DNA from: Hexactinellida sp. DTS-2022
Taxonomy: Eukaryota; Porifera; Hexactinellida
Assembly (NCBI GenBank): GCA_028753945.1
Contig: JAPNXP010000012.1
Span: 310,001-374,000 of the forward strand
Direction of reading: 5' to 3'
Length of the DNA: 64,000 bases
This document shows, in pieces, positions 21,001 to 30,338 of this stretch. Position 1 is the stretch's first letter, and every line of letters starts with the position of its first letter. The notes under the pieces are model-generated. The model had not been told where the DNA came from. It saw only the letters and a program-made list of their open reading frames with translations, and did not search any database. The position numbers were made by a program, and so were the translations under genes.

Positions 21001-23461
21001 CTCTATGACAAACAGATAACACGCCTAGCAATAGGAATCCACTCTCCTTACTTGGAATATCAGTTTTCGAGGACTTAAGAACGACAGAAACAATATCAAA
21101 CAGTTCAACGGGTTTAACATTAACCTTATCCACCTCCTGATGATGAGCTAATACGATAGCTAGGCTCTCAAGGGAAGTTCTCACAATCATAAGTGACTCG
21201 TGTCTCAATGATGACGTCATTAATTCTACAGCCCTGTTCACACACTCCTTATCCAACTCAGGGAAATTCTCCTCCTTACAGAATCCTATTATATAGCCTA
21301 GACAGTGAATGGACCCATCAACTTGTTCCAGTCTAGAGTTATCATTAACACTCTCCAATAGTAGCTTCATAACTATATTGACTGTTTGTGGCATGCTCTC
21401 TCGCATGATTAGCCCGGTCAATTCGGCAGCTAGCTGCCTTGTACCATCTCGTCCCGAGCTAATGAAGGGATCCAAACTCTTGTAAATCACAGTATTAGCT
21501 AACTCCGGTACGCAGTGGAGAATATTTTTCATAGATTTTAGACTCACCTCATTCAGGGCCGTGTCAGCTGCTGGCCTCAGGCCATACTTAATCAGATTCA
21601 AGTAACTGAGCATAGTTTCGTTATTGTTGGCTAAGAAGAACTCCTTTTGTTTCTGTAGCTGTCTCCTTCCTATCACCTCTATACAAGCCCCGGAAAGCTT
21701 AAGTATTAGCTTATCAAGGAACTGTAGCATCTTAACCAGCACAGCAGGCTTAAACGGGAGCTCTCCCACACTGCTGTCGAACTTAGCAGCGGAACCAACT
21801 CGCTTCTTACACTTACCAACCAGGAATGAGACTAGAGACTCGAAGTCAGGCAGAGCATCAGGTTTCTTCCCTTCCAGAGACAGCCCCCTAACAGCTTCAT
21901 CTCTGACGTCACCCCTGGCGTCTCCAGCCGCTATCAGCATCAGGTAGCGAGACGGGACGTGAGTGGGAGCGAATATCCGGTGGCAACAGCTGACTGTCGC
22001 TAGCCTAACCAGGGAACTCTCTGCGTCCATCAGAGATGGGAAGAGAGCTTCAAGGGAGGTCAGCACCTCTTCACTGCCTGATTTAAACGCGTCTGTCATT
22101 AGAGAAATACACTCGTAGATAGCCAGGCCCAGATCTCTCTCGGCGGCCATGAGGGACTCAAACAGAGATTTGAAGAACTGTACTTTATCCTTGAAGGCTT
22201 GAGGTCTCCGTTTGGCCAAGAGGCCCAGGGACTGATAGCCGGGTATTAGCAGTTTGATGTCGTCAGACTGCGTGAGTAGTTTCTCTAGCGCGTTCTGCAG
22301 GAGAGGGGCCATATACCCGATCTTCTTGTCAGTAGTCTTAACGCAGAGCTGGTGCGCGAACTGCAGAGAGTACTCCCTCAGTCTCATGTTCGTAACCTCC
22401 CCGAAGAGGGCCTCGAATATAATCTTAATGCACTCGGGAAACACGTCGTGCGCGATATCAGATTTGTTGAGAAACGGGAATATCTTAAGTCTGATCAGAT
22501 AGTCAGCTGGCTTGGCCTCTTCCTCAGCTGGAGTTAGCTTAGCGCGCTTGGTACCTTTCGGTCTCGAGTGTGAGTAGGTAGGCCCGCCCAAGAAGAGAGC
22601 AAACAAACCACGGATAACGTCCGGTGAGCCCAGACAGTCGGGCAGTGGAACCTTCTTGATGATACCCTCTGCCTTCTCCTTAACCCTAACTCTCGGATCT
22701 CCGCTAGCTGCCACCAGCAGGAGGAAAGTGTCCGAGTGCTGCTTGAGACACTCTGTGGTTAGGAACGCTAGAATTGAGAGCTTAACCTGCTCCAATGTGT
22801 CCCCCATAGGAAGAATATTGTTGTTGGCTTTGAGAGAGTTCATAGCTTTTGAACAGAAGCCAGGAGGGAGGCTTGTACCAAACCTCTCAATGTTATAAGG
22901 GAGTAGCAAATAATAGTACAGGTATTCTATCAAGAGAGACTTTATATCCTCAAATGAGTCCCAAACAAATGGTAGTTGTGTGTAGCCTGTATCAGACACA
23001 CCAATGAACTGTACATTAGCCAGCATAGGCACCAAGAACTGGAGGAGATTGCCTTGTATGTTCGGTGCTTTCCCTCTCAGGCTCTGAGCTATAGCAGGAA
23101 ATATATCAGACTTTTGAGCTGGTGTAGATCTTGAAAGTCCCATGCGAATATATATCAAAAGAAAGTTAATAACTCTGATAGGAAGGTTATCCTGTTGGAA
23201 CCTAACAAACAGCTGGGACAAAGGAATGGAGATATTGGGACGATCGATCACTCGCTTATTCAAATGGGTGAACAGTTCAATCAGTTTCGAGTGAACCTGT
23301 TCATCAGATGAGTTTAGTGTCATTACAAGGGGTGCTAAGAATCGCTCTATGAATTTCTGTAAATCTTCATCTGTCTGTATTAACGCAAGTTTGAGAAAAA
23401 CGCGTTCTATCTGCTGTAGGTCATTTGCCGCAGTTGTATTCGGCTCATTTCCTGAATCCAT
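18023..23461 (-). CDS. ECPAS: ECPAS / ECM29, proteasome adaptor and scaffold
   Basis: One uninterrupted exon of 5.4 kb encodes 1812 aa, close to human ECM29 (1845). The N-terminus (IERVFLKLALIQTDEDLQKF, HLNKRVIDRP) matches the family, and the rest is HEAT/ARM-type helical repeats throughout, with a charged low-complexity insert near residue 1000 (DYIKKKKKSDSS). ECM29 binds the 26S proteasome, tethers it to endosomes and motors, and responds to oxidative stress. The ATG at 23461 follows AATAG by 5 nt. The lack of any intron in a gene this large is notable and fits the intron-poor style of the window. Confidence 0.93.
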   Translation of the reverse strand: MDSGNEPNTTAANDLQQIERVFLKLALIQTDEDLQKFIERFLAPLVMTLNSSDEQVHSKLIELFTHLNKRVIDRPNISIPLSQLFVRFQQDNLPIRVINFLLIYIRMGLSRSTPAQKSDIFPAIAQSLRGKAPNIQGNLLQFLVPMLANVQFIGVSDTGYTQLPFVWDSFEDIKSLLIEYLYYYLLLPYNIERFGTSLPPGFCSKAMNSLKANNNILPMGDTLEQVKLSILAFLTTECLKQHSDTFLLLVAASGDPRVRVKEKAEGIIKKVPLPDCLGSPDVIRGLFALFLGGPTYSHSRPKGTKRAKLTPAEEEAKPADYLIRLKIFPFLNKSDIAHDVFPECIKIIFEALFGEVTNMRLREYSLQFAHQLCVKTTDKKIGYMAPLLQNALEKLLTQSDDIKLLIPGYQSLGLLAKRRPQAFKDKVQFFKSLFESLMAAERDLGLAIYECISLMTDAFKSGSEEVLTSLEALFPSLMDAESSLVRLATVSCCHRIFAPTHVPSRYLMLIAAGDARGDVRDEAVRGLSLEGKKPDALPDFESLVSFLVGKCKKRVGSAAKFDSSVGELPFKPAVLVKMLQFLDKLILKLSGACIEVIGRRQLQKQKEFFLANNNETMLSYLNLIKYGLRPAADTALNEVSLKSMKNILHCVPELANTVIYKSLDPFISSGRDGTRQLAAELTGLIMRESMPQTVNIVMKLLLESVNDNSRLEQVDGSIHCLGYIIGFCKEENFPELDKECVNRAVELMTSSLRHESLMIVRTSLESLAIVLAHHQEVDKVNVKPVELFDIVSVVLKSSKTDIPSKESGFLLLGVLSVCHRDEEFLKNVCDCLIKQHSLQGADLHLGIGEALSFCVVGNRSKAFQLLPFLHDSVSYLQTGDSLDVLILQNILNQLFTTLSDEHVVKKGYSVPLWLLSLLQLVIVPFNLSVEMEKIHSSLLTVLLNTSNSVSQEAASIGLYIVFSVSSEDTKLSQLAALQKHMGTQSIDYIKKKKKSDSSATENKDEDSKESDDPTNLELSLPKAASTTYKEIFNLSRTLKDLSFTYPLVNLGHLYTLSTLKKGKVLELNSTKDRCIAHLESELPNIIPKIFSFLHDPHIDLQKVMTNIWNNLVQEERKVIEQYFRPILTELKALLGFNSWSVRMGSCLCLKDILTSQPFDAFVDDLPDLWKLVLRNLDDFKEAVRVAAAIACTSLSKITVKICTSSSNRDLAEKNIGILLPLVLDYAVNSAVKEVQSICLATLVSVTKYAGQLVKPVIPELIVTLLNALSDLEPKELSRLSLMIEQDQLTQEKMESIRLDLSRSSPMMDTIKACIEYVDSEVLEQLAPKLVDLIKSSIALNTKVGCSKVAVFLAVQCKHELAPYSQKLISAFLSKMNDKSLSVKKEFASCISQLAKVAKESTFEKLVLRISKLYFSGDTDHQLNACLILQSLSQNCPDSTNNFKSNLIPMVFFALHDKVISEETPQQERSAKSVNNALWEEIWENLAPNKERALILYFDELVEILLQHLDAQVWERREQALKAIIDLAKKIGKELSVTHSDELLAALIKSLPGRVWDGKIQVPIAIELVCVNCSEKIKANGLKKSPQIEAIIEILLREAARTGTLQPGLIQAIASIIEEYKSEMYPDYFKLSYSILDKQNKEETGEEKGSSMKQDELTIVIFTGFAKVFPNFNQKGFLQEYFTLAGRLLNQSTWKVHLSVLESVGKVCEKLSPEENPGLFVESVSLLLKPAIISSGNKTHSRIRGASLNVLLKILNLLDTCKLIDKVLTSEMKNLLTQQTQMVLTSEQQSLLGRIMFFFDRTLEDMEGNENLK

Positions 23462-23615
23462 CAAGTCTATTTACCTAGGCAAACTGGTGGATATTAAAAG
23501 TTATTAAACTTACCTAACAAATACCATTTACTCCTTGTTACTAGTGACTTACTATGCAAACTATTCAAAATGAGATATATTTAAGAGGACTAATAATAGA
23601 AAATTCAAACAACAT

Positions 23616-24464
23616 TTAACTTTCAGGTACACAACCCTTGTCTACAGATTGTGGTGGGTCTTTTGATCCTGAATCTGTAATTTTAGAATTTTTCTGACTT
23701 AACTCATTAATATTGTACTTCGCGTATTGTTCATAATTCCTGACAATACCAATGCAACATTTCGATGCAATCACCTGCACTAAAATAACCAACTCTGGAC
23801 TTGAATAAGAAGGGATTAAGCTCAGCTTTTCCTCTGATACAGCTATTTTGATCATTTCCAGAGCACTTGTTCTACATATCACGTCATTATATCTACATTT
23901 GTAGCTAATGGTGTATTTGGTGGGTTTACCATTAAATAATTCAGAATTATCCTTTAACACGTGGGGTATTGTCTTCTTAATGTTGATTATATCTGCGTGG
24001 CAAATATGAGAAATTGGAAGGAATTTCAGGATAAATCTAGTCCGGGTGATTTGATTCTCAATAAATGAATTGAAAATCCTCTCAGTTAATATCCTGGGAG
24101 ACAAATCAATACTGAATTTTATAAAAACAAGGTCCTTAGCACCTGAATCGACCGATTTGAATTGCTTAACATCTTGACCAGACTTTAGGCCATCTAATTC
24201 TGTCTTCAATTGCTCAGAAAGATCATTGGAGCGAGGTGTGTCTTCAATAACAGAATCTTCTTTGTAAAACTCGTTACAGAGATCATAGGCTTCTCGTACG
24301 GCTTTCCATTCACTCCCAGGATTGCAGGAAATAAGAACGCCTCTCATCTCAGTGGATAACTTGTCCAGTCTCCTTTTCTTAGAGCTAGACTGTGTATAGT
24401 CCACATAGCGCTTCCTCTTGCGGCTGCTAGTATCACGGCTAATTGGCTCATTCTCCATTGACAT
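23616..24464 (-). CDS. THUMPD1: THUMPD1 / Tan1, tRNA acetylation adaptor with THUMP domain
   Basis: A single exon encodes 282 aa. The N-terminus is basic (SSRKRKRYVDY, SSKKRRLDKL). A central segment GVLISCNPGSEWKAVREAYDL matches the N-terminal part of the family. The THUMP domain lies at about residues 150-250 and includes RTRFILKFLPISHICHAD and the closing VILVQVIASKCCIGIVRNY. THUMPD1 delivers tRNA to NAT10 for N4-acetylcytidine formation in tRNA-Ser and tRNA-Leu D-arms. A TTATAG lies two bases before the ATG. Neighbours on the same strand are 154 bp (ECPAS) and 153 bp (SCLT1) away. Confidence 0.87.
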   Translation of the reverse strand: MSMENEPISRDTSSRKRKRYVDYTQSSSKKRRLDKLSTEMRGVLISCNPGSEWKAVREAYDLCNEFYKEDSVIEDTPRSNDLSEQLKTELDGLKSGQDVKQFKSVDSGAKDLVFIKFSIDLSPRILTERIFNSFIENQITRTRFILKFLPISHICHADIINIKKTIPHVLKDNSELFNGKPTKYTISYKCRYNDVICRTSALEMIKIAVSEEKLSLIPSYSSPELVILVQVIASKCCIGIVRNYEQYAKYNINELSQKNSKITDSGSKDPPQSVDKGCVPES

Positions 24465-24617
24465 TTCTATAAGAGAATTAAATAGTATACGTAGGTAAAT
24501 CGTAAATAATAATTGAGTTCGAGAGTAAAAATTTATTGTACTATCGTATGGTGGAAAGGTGTAAGTGAATAAGAATATATAAGAGTTCTATGGATATGCG
24601 TGTTCCCTTTCTATGCC

Positions 24618-27600
24618 TCAGTAATTAGTATGGTTCGACGGAGTAGACCCGTCGTTCGAATAAGTGTCCAGATGGAGGAACGGCTCGGACAGCACGTTAG
24701 GCGACTGTAGGCCTCTCGGGAGGCTGGAGTTAGACGAGAAGAAGGGAGGAGGGATGTTCGTGACCGAGGTGAGAAAATCCGCAGTAGCGGGTTTGAACTT
24801 ATCAGAGGGAGCAGTCATGACACGAGAACCTTTGTTTTTAGGTTTGGAATGAGAAGACTGGATTTGTAGCCGAGTTAGGTGGCTATTGAGTATCTTCTGC
24901 TCTTGCTCCCATTGGCGCTCCTTGGTCATATACCGAGTCAGCTGTTGGGAATATTGATCATTTCTATCCTCCAACTCGTCAACATGAGCCTGGAAGTTGT
25001 CTCTCTGAGAAATGAGGCTTTTCAACTTGCTTTCTATCGTTTGTTGCTCGATCTTACACTGAACGAGCTCTCCTTTCAACTGTTCATTGCTACGTTTATG
25101 TTTAGTAGCTTCCTCCTTCAACTTCTTTGTTGAGTTTTCAAACTTTTCAGTCAGAGACTTGGTCTCTTCCCTCCATTTGGCGCCCAATCTCTGGTGAGAA
25201 GACAACAAGTTTCTGAGCTCACTAGTCGCAACTCGATGCGAGGATTCAGTTCCATCGAACTTGGCCTGCAGATCCGCTTCCTTAGCACTGAACTGACTAC
25301 TCAGCGACTGCAGCTTCTGAGTGCATTTCCGCTCGCAAGCCTCTAGGTCGAGATGCGACTCCTTCAGACTAGTCTTGATCTCCTCTGTCTGTCTGTACAG
25401 TCTCAGCTGATCCTGTTTCTGTGTCTCTATCTGGATGTGCAGACTCTCCTGGCGCTGTTTGTTGTTCTGTCTATCCGCTTTTGATTGCTTCTGTTCCTGT
25501 TCAAACTGCTCTCTCACTTGCAGATAGTCGGAGTATATTCCCTCCATCTTGAGTATGGCAGTCTCTCTCTCCAGCTCCACACTCGAGAGTCGCTGCTGCA
25601 ACTGGTTGATAGCCTCCAGGTTCTGGGAGAGATGATCTCTCTTCAGTCGGTCTAACTCCTTCTGGTAGCTCTGTTTATCCTTCAGAGTCTTCTCCAGCTC
25701 CATAGCTTTCCCCTGCAGCTCGTCCTCTAGGCTCCTAATCTCCTTAGCCATTGAGGATATGCTCTGGTTGCACTCGAGTCTCACTTCATCCACTGCCTGC
25801 TTGGTGCGCACCCCCGCTGCCTCCACCAGCTCCGTGAGTGTATCAGTCAGTCTCTGCACCTCTGAGCTGCCCTGCTCCGCGCGCATCTGCGCCTGGCCCT
25901 TCTCTATCATGGCTACCTCCACCATGTCTATGCTCTCTTTAACGTGGCGCACCGCCTCCTCCTCGCGAGCCTCGAGACTCGACAGCTTACGACTGTTGAG
26001 CATGAGAGACCGTTCTAGCAACCCCCTCTGCTCCTGCAGCGCTAGGATCTCCTTCTTCTGTTCGGAGAGCAGCAGAGACCTCTCCTGCATGTGGGACTTC
26101 ATGCGGGACCGCTCCTGCTCCGACTCCAGGTCGCTCTGAATGTAGCTGTCCTTCTCGTTCTCCAGCGACCGCACTCTCTCACTCGCCTACAACCAAATGT
26201 ATTACAGCATTTGACATCAATGAACTACTATGCATAAAGTTAACATAATCCTTATAATTAATTAGCTACATATTTGAGTATGCATATAGGTTTTAGCTAA
26301 TATAGAATATCTACAAACATATAATTTCTAGCTTAAGCTTAAGTTAATTTCAGATTAGCTAATTACAGCAATAATGAGTTGGTACTTAAAGTCAGCAGTG
26401 GGCTCGTATAAGTTCGGAGACCTCACCAAGGTGACGCTGGGTGCGCTTAAAGGCGGTGCTCAGCTCTACACCGGGAAGGAGCAGTACCAGTTCGGGGACA
26501 TCTCCAAGAAGACAACAGAGCACCTCACGTACCTCGCTGGACACGGACAAGCTGAAGTGCAAGAGCCTACAATGAAAGAAGTTATTACAGAAGACATAGA
26601 TTCTGGTTTTCAAGTGGTCCCAAAGCAAAAGGAGCTTCCAGAAGATCGAAACTTCCTTTTTGAGAGTCTGCAAGACGGTGCGGCTACCAACACGGATATA
26701 ATGAATACATTCTCGAAGGCTTTCTGGTCGCCTAGGATACACCATCACGTGGTGTTCACACCCTCTGAGGTGATACAAGTTGAGGTTATTTGGGACTCAT
26801 TTTTCGACCGAGCGCACGAAATTTCCAGCCAGTGTCTACAACTTAGCGTCTTGACTATGGATGATTTCCAATGCGAAGAGCCTTTCTTGTACATTGGACT
26901 GCCTTCACTGATTCTAATTGAAGTCGTACATCGCTCGCTCGACTGCCCGGATGGCTTCATTCTATCTACCGGCATGAAACTAACACAAGAGAACTGTCCG
27001 GAAAAAGAAAAGCTCCTATTCGTGTCCATGCAGGCTTCGAGGGACAGACTCCAGCGGATTAACCTCGACAAGTACGAACTAGCCGTGATGAAGCTACGCA
27101 TGCTGTTCGCGGGAGAGGAGAGCAAGGAGGTGCCTCCCGAGCTGAGGGAGAGAGTCAGTGCAGACAGACTCTCTGCCATCAACGCAGTGGTGGCCGAGGT
27201 GACCAGTGTGGCTATTCATCTCACGCAGGAGGGAATATTCAAGAAGAGGTTCAGGGAAATATTCCAAAGTGTAACTGATAAACATATGAGTACACAGTAA
27301 TAATAGTTATACAGTTAATTAACTCGGTATGTGAATAATGTTAGTTAATTACCTGTTCTATGATTTTCTCCAGCTGTGTGTTCTTCAGTTTCAGAATTCC
27401 CAGTTGTGACTTTGCTTCATCAAACTCGCTCTGTAAGTTCTCCATCTTTTGAACTTTCCTTTTTAGAAACCCAGTCGACCTCTCCGTCTCCGTCTCGAGG
27501 TTCTCTCTATAATCCTGTAATTCAATAAAATCCTTCTTTAGCACATTGAACTCCTCGTTTGTAGTCAGGTGTCTGGTGTTTAGCTCGAGCAGCTCAGTGC

Positions 27601-28114
27601 TCTGCTCCTGTGAGCATTTCTGTTGTCTCAGCAAAGCGTGCTGGGACAGCTGCCACTTGTCGAGATAGCTATCTCTCTCCTGCGTAACCACGGCGATCTG
27701 GTGTCTCAAGCTGTCGACTAGCTCGCTAGATATCGTCTCTTCAGAATTAGCTCCTTCATCCAAGTTGTTGTTGTTGCTTATCTGAGAGCGAAGCGCCTTA
27801 TCAAGCTCCAGGTAGAGACGCTTGTTCTCATCTGTGAGGTTTTGGATTTTCTGAGCCAAAGCTTCCAACTCAGTTTGATAGAATAAATTATGCTTTTTCA
27901 GATCCTCAATCGTCCGGTCGTACTCAACCAATAGTGGACCAAGGACATTTCTCTTCTCCAGCAGCGGAAATGATTCTGCGCTTTGTAGCGCCTGATCGGC
28001 AAGCCCGTCAGGCTGTGCTTCCCTCTGGTAGTGCCCGAGGAGACTCGACAGTCGCTGCACTTGATCCAATAGGAAATTAACCTGAGAGTCTGATCTTTCA
28101 TCGGGCTCACACAT
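24618..28114 (-). CDS. SCLT1: SCLT1, distal-appendage coiled-coil protein, two exons with a nested antisense gene
   Basis: Exons 27353-28114 and 24618-26186 join in frame (EKIIEQ, then ASERVRSLE) to give 776 aa, almost all coiled coil. Diagnostic stretches match SCLT1: PLLVEYDRTIEDLKKHNLFY near the N-terminus, VRTKQAVDEVRLECNQSIS in the middle, and ATSELRNLLSSHQRLGAKWR toward the C-terminus. SCLT1 is a centriole distal-appendage protein needed for cilium initiation. The C-terminal 90 residues are a disordered Ser/Pro/Asn-rich tail absent from shorter vertebrate forms. The 1166-bp intron contains an entire plus-strand gene. The ATG at 28114 is preceded by CTCAG four bases upstream. Confidence 0.88.
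26374..27300 (+). CDS. Unknown 308-aa protein nested antisense in the SCLT1 intron
   Basis: A complete single-exon frame starts with ATG and ends with tandem stops. Codon use is GC-richer than its surroundings, which supports real coding. I do not recognise the family. The N-terminus contains a duplicated motif, YKFGDLTK and YQFGDISK, 32 residues apart, with Gly-rich sequence between (LGALKGGAQLYTGKEQ). The rest is predicted mixed alpha/beta with no signal peptide or membrane segment. It ends in a helical region (RERVSADRLSAINAVVAEV). The ATG follows AATTACAG by 5 nt. It could be a retrocopy-derived gene; that is inference from the absence of introns and its nested position. Confidence 0.75.
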   Translation: MSWYLKSAVGSYKFGDLTKVTLGALKGGAQLYTGKEQYQFGDISKKTTEHLTYLAGHGQAEVQEPTMKEVITEDIDSGFQVVPKQKELPEDRNFLFESLQDGAATNTDIMNTFSKAFWSPRIHHHVVFTPSEVIQVEVIWDSFFDRAHEISSQCLQLSVLTMDDFQCEEPFLYIGLPSLILIEVVHRSLDCPDGFILSTGMKLTQENCPEKEKLLFVSMQASRDRLQRINLDKYELAVMKLRMLFAGEESKEVPPELRERVSADRLSAINAVVAEVTSVAIHLTQEGIFKKRFREIFQSVTDKHMSTQ

Positions 28115-28318
28115 TACACTGAGCAACTAGCTTAATAGCTATCCCTGGTTAATTGTGCAACAACAAGCTCTTTATTTGAATTAGGAATATTTGCAGAACA
28201 AAAATTAAATTTAGCAAATATATTTATTAATAATAATTATAATCAACAAACTTATGAAATAAACATGCGAAATATACACATAGTACAAATCAGCTTATAA
28301 ATATTGCTACAATTTATA

Positions 28319-29968
28319 TCAAATTGTGTCATCACTGGAGTATTCTCCTTCGTCAAAAATAAATTGTTTCGACTTTCTTTCCCTTCCGAACAAGAAGTCT
28401 TTAAAATCTCTCCTAACCAGTGTCAACAGCAGAGTAGCTGTTAGCGTGGAGGGCACCAGGTAGAGCAGGGCGGGCTGACCTGATTTGGTCGCATAACTGA
28501 CTAGAAATGCGAGTATCAAACTGAGCACATAACTCATAAAGCAGATCAGAAAAGTTAGCTTGAATTTTCGCTTTCTGAGATTGTCATAGTAGAGACAGTA
28601 AGTGAGGAATAAGCCTGGCAGTACAACGTCGCCAAATCCCAATCCTGCGATGAACAAGCGCGGAAATTGACACATAATCTCATCTGGGGATACGGTTAGG
28701 TGCGGCACTAAGAACAGAAAAGGAATACTCTCGCTTTCATCGAAAACAGACGGAATAACAACTTCCTGGTTCGCATTAAGAATCGCATTGGAGCTGCCAC
28801 CATCTGGCCCGAATGCTACATACTCCATAACGCTACGTCCATCCCGAGTAAAGAATGGAGTTATGAACACGAAAAACACGTCATAGAATACCAGTAGGCA
28901 GAGCAGTGGGATAAGGAAAGAAACAGCTGTTCTAAAGCGGAGTGTAGAAAGTAGATACACAATTAGGAAAGCGCCGAGAATGTCCTGCAGAATCCACGCG
29001 TATTCAGACTGACGAAACGCTAACCAACAAACGGGTAGGATAACACTGCTTACTAAGAGAAGGAAGAACTTAGGATCTGGTCTGTGCCTAAAGAGAGGGA
29101 ACTTGTTTGCTGGGATACGACAGGAGAGGAAAGGAATTTGGGCCAAAAACGGTGAAAAGAAGGAGTAGATAGAATAATATGAGCTGAGACAGAAAATAAC
29201 CATTGCGATCCATACGAAGTAATTGTATAAGAAATACAGACCAAGTAGGAATGCAACCATAATTCCCAACGGGACTATTACATAAAACAAGAGACATACT
29301 TTACTGTTTTCTTCTTCTTCGTGACAAAAATCATCCAGATTGTTTCGACTGACTTCCCCCTTGCGTAGCAACAGCCCGTATTTGAGGAATTCAAGCTGAC
29401 TACCCCCTAAAAAGCTACCGATCAACAAGGGAATCAATGCGATGAACAACAGTACTATTTTGTTCAAGTTGAGAGTAGGAATCTCCAATGGAGTGATGGA
29501 GACTGTAGAATAGTCGGTTTGAATAACGAACTCAAAGGATGTCCTGGGGACTACGAACATTGGTGTGGAATAATTATCTGCAATAGTCCTGTTAAGATTC
29601 ACTATGGGAAGAGGGTTGGAAGAGGCCACGAGCAGAAGTTTGGCTTCCGCGCGCGCAGCTTGAATAATTTTAGTGTCAAAAGCACAGTTGCCTCGTAGGA
29701 TAAAAAGCGCGTTGTCCTTTATATATTTAATCTTCTGGTTCGAATACCGATTGCAACCGGCGAAAGGAATCGAGATGACCTCAATCGACATAGGAGGAAC
29801 CATGTCCCCACTCAAAGAAGAGAATTGCCCACATACGGACTTGCTAACAACCGTGGCGTTTTCTCCAAACTTAACTCCCTCAAACGTGACGTATACGAAG
29901 TCTCCGGAGACATGATTAAACAAAGCAAAGATTAGGAAAATATAAATAATGCGAGCAATGTTACTCAT
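28319..29968 (-). CDS. SPPL2: Signal peptide peptidase-like 2 (SPPL2), intramembrane aspartyl protease
   Basis: A single exon encodes 549 aa. A signal peptide (about residues 1-22, IIYIFLIFALFNHVSG) is followed by a luminal protease-associated domain to about 160, then nine hydrophobic segments. Both catalytic aspartates are present: YD in LLVFYDVFFVF and GxGD in GLGFGDVVLPGLF, with the PAL motif in GQPALLYLVPSTL. This arrangement fits SPPL2a/b rather than SPP or SPPL3, which lack the PA domain. These enzymes cleave type II membrane proteins in endosomes and lysosomes. No acceptor-like YAG is close to its ATG, unlike most neighbours. Confidence 0.93.
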   Translation of the reverse strand: MSNIARIIYIFLIFALFNHVSGDFVYVTFEGVKFGENATVVSKSVCGQFSSLSGDMVPPMSIEVISIPFAGCNRYSNQKIKYIKDNALFILRGNCAFDTKIIQAARAEAKLLLVASSNPLPIVNLNRTIADNYSTPMFVVPRTSFEFVIQTDYSTVSITPLEIPTLNLNKIVLLFIALIPLLIGSFLGGSQLEFLKYGLLLRKGEVSRNNLDDFCHEEEENSKVCLLFYVIVPLGIMVAFLLGLYFLYNYFVWIAMVIFCLSSYYSIYSFFSPFLAQIPFLSCRIPANKFPLFRHRPDPKFFLLLVSSVILPVCWLAFRQSEYAWILQDILGAFLIVYLLSTLRFRTAVSFLIPLLCLLVFYDVFFVFITPFFTRDGRSVMEYVAFGPDGGSSNAILNANQEVVIPSVFDESESIPFLFLVPHLTVSPDEIMCQFPRLFIAGLGFGDVVLPGLFLTYCLYYDNLRKRKFKLTFLICFMSYVLSLILAFLVSYATKSGQPALLYLVPSTLTATLLLTLVRRDFKDFLFGRERKSKQFIFDEGEYSSDDTI

Positions 29969-30338
29969 CGCAATTAATATAAAATTACAGGAGCTAAGGT
30001 ATATAAAATATAAAAGTTTTATATATAAAGAGGGTTCGTATAGCTAAACACTATTCCAGCCTACTAAATACATCATTCGTGGCTGTGTGCATATCTCCAT
30101 AACAAAGATACAATCAAGAAGCTACGCAAGTTAATTAAATAACCAGTTGCAAGAAGTGAGATCAGATTACGAACCCAAAGCAACAGCAAAGTTACAATGG
30201 AATTAATTAATCTGTAATTAAATATGGGGTAACTACTCAACAAAATATACCATCACAATATTAATGTCGTTAGCACGAAATAACAAACACACAAACCATT
30301 ATCCAATATACAATTACCTGTTGGCTATAGAAAATAAG
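29969..30338. other. AT-rich intergenic gap
   Basis: These 370 bp separate the WFS1 stop from the SPPL2 start. I see no gene or repeat. It is the widest gap in the INTS11-to-TAF13 run, and SPPL2 lacks a close acceptor, so it may hold an independent promoter. Confidence 0.45.
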
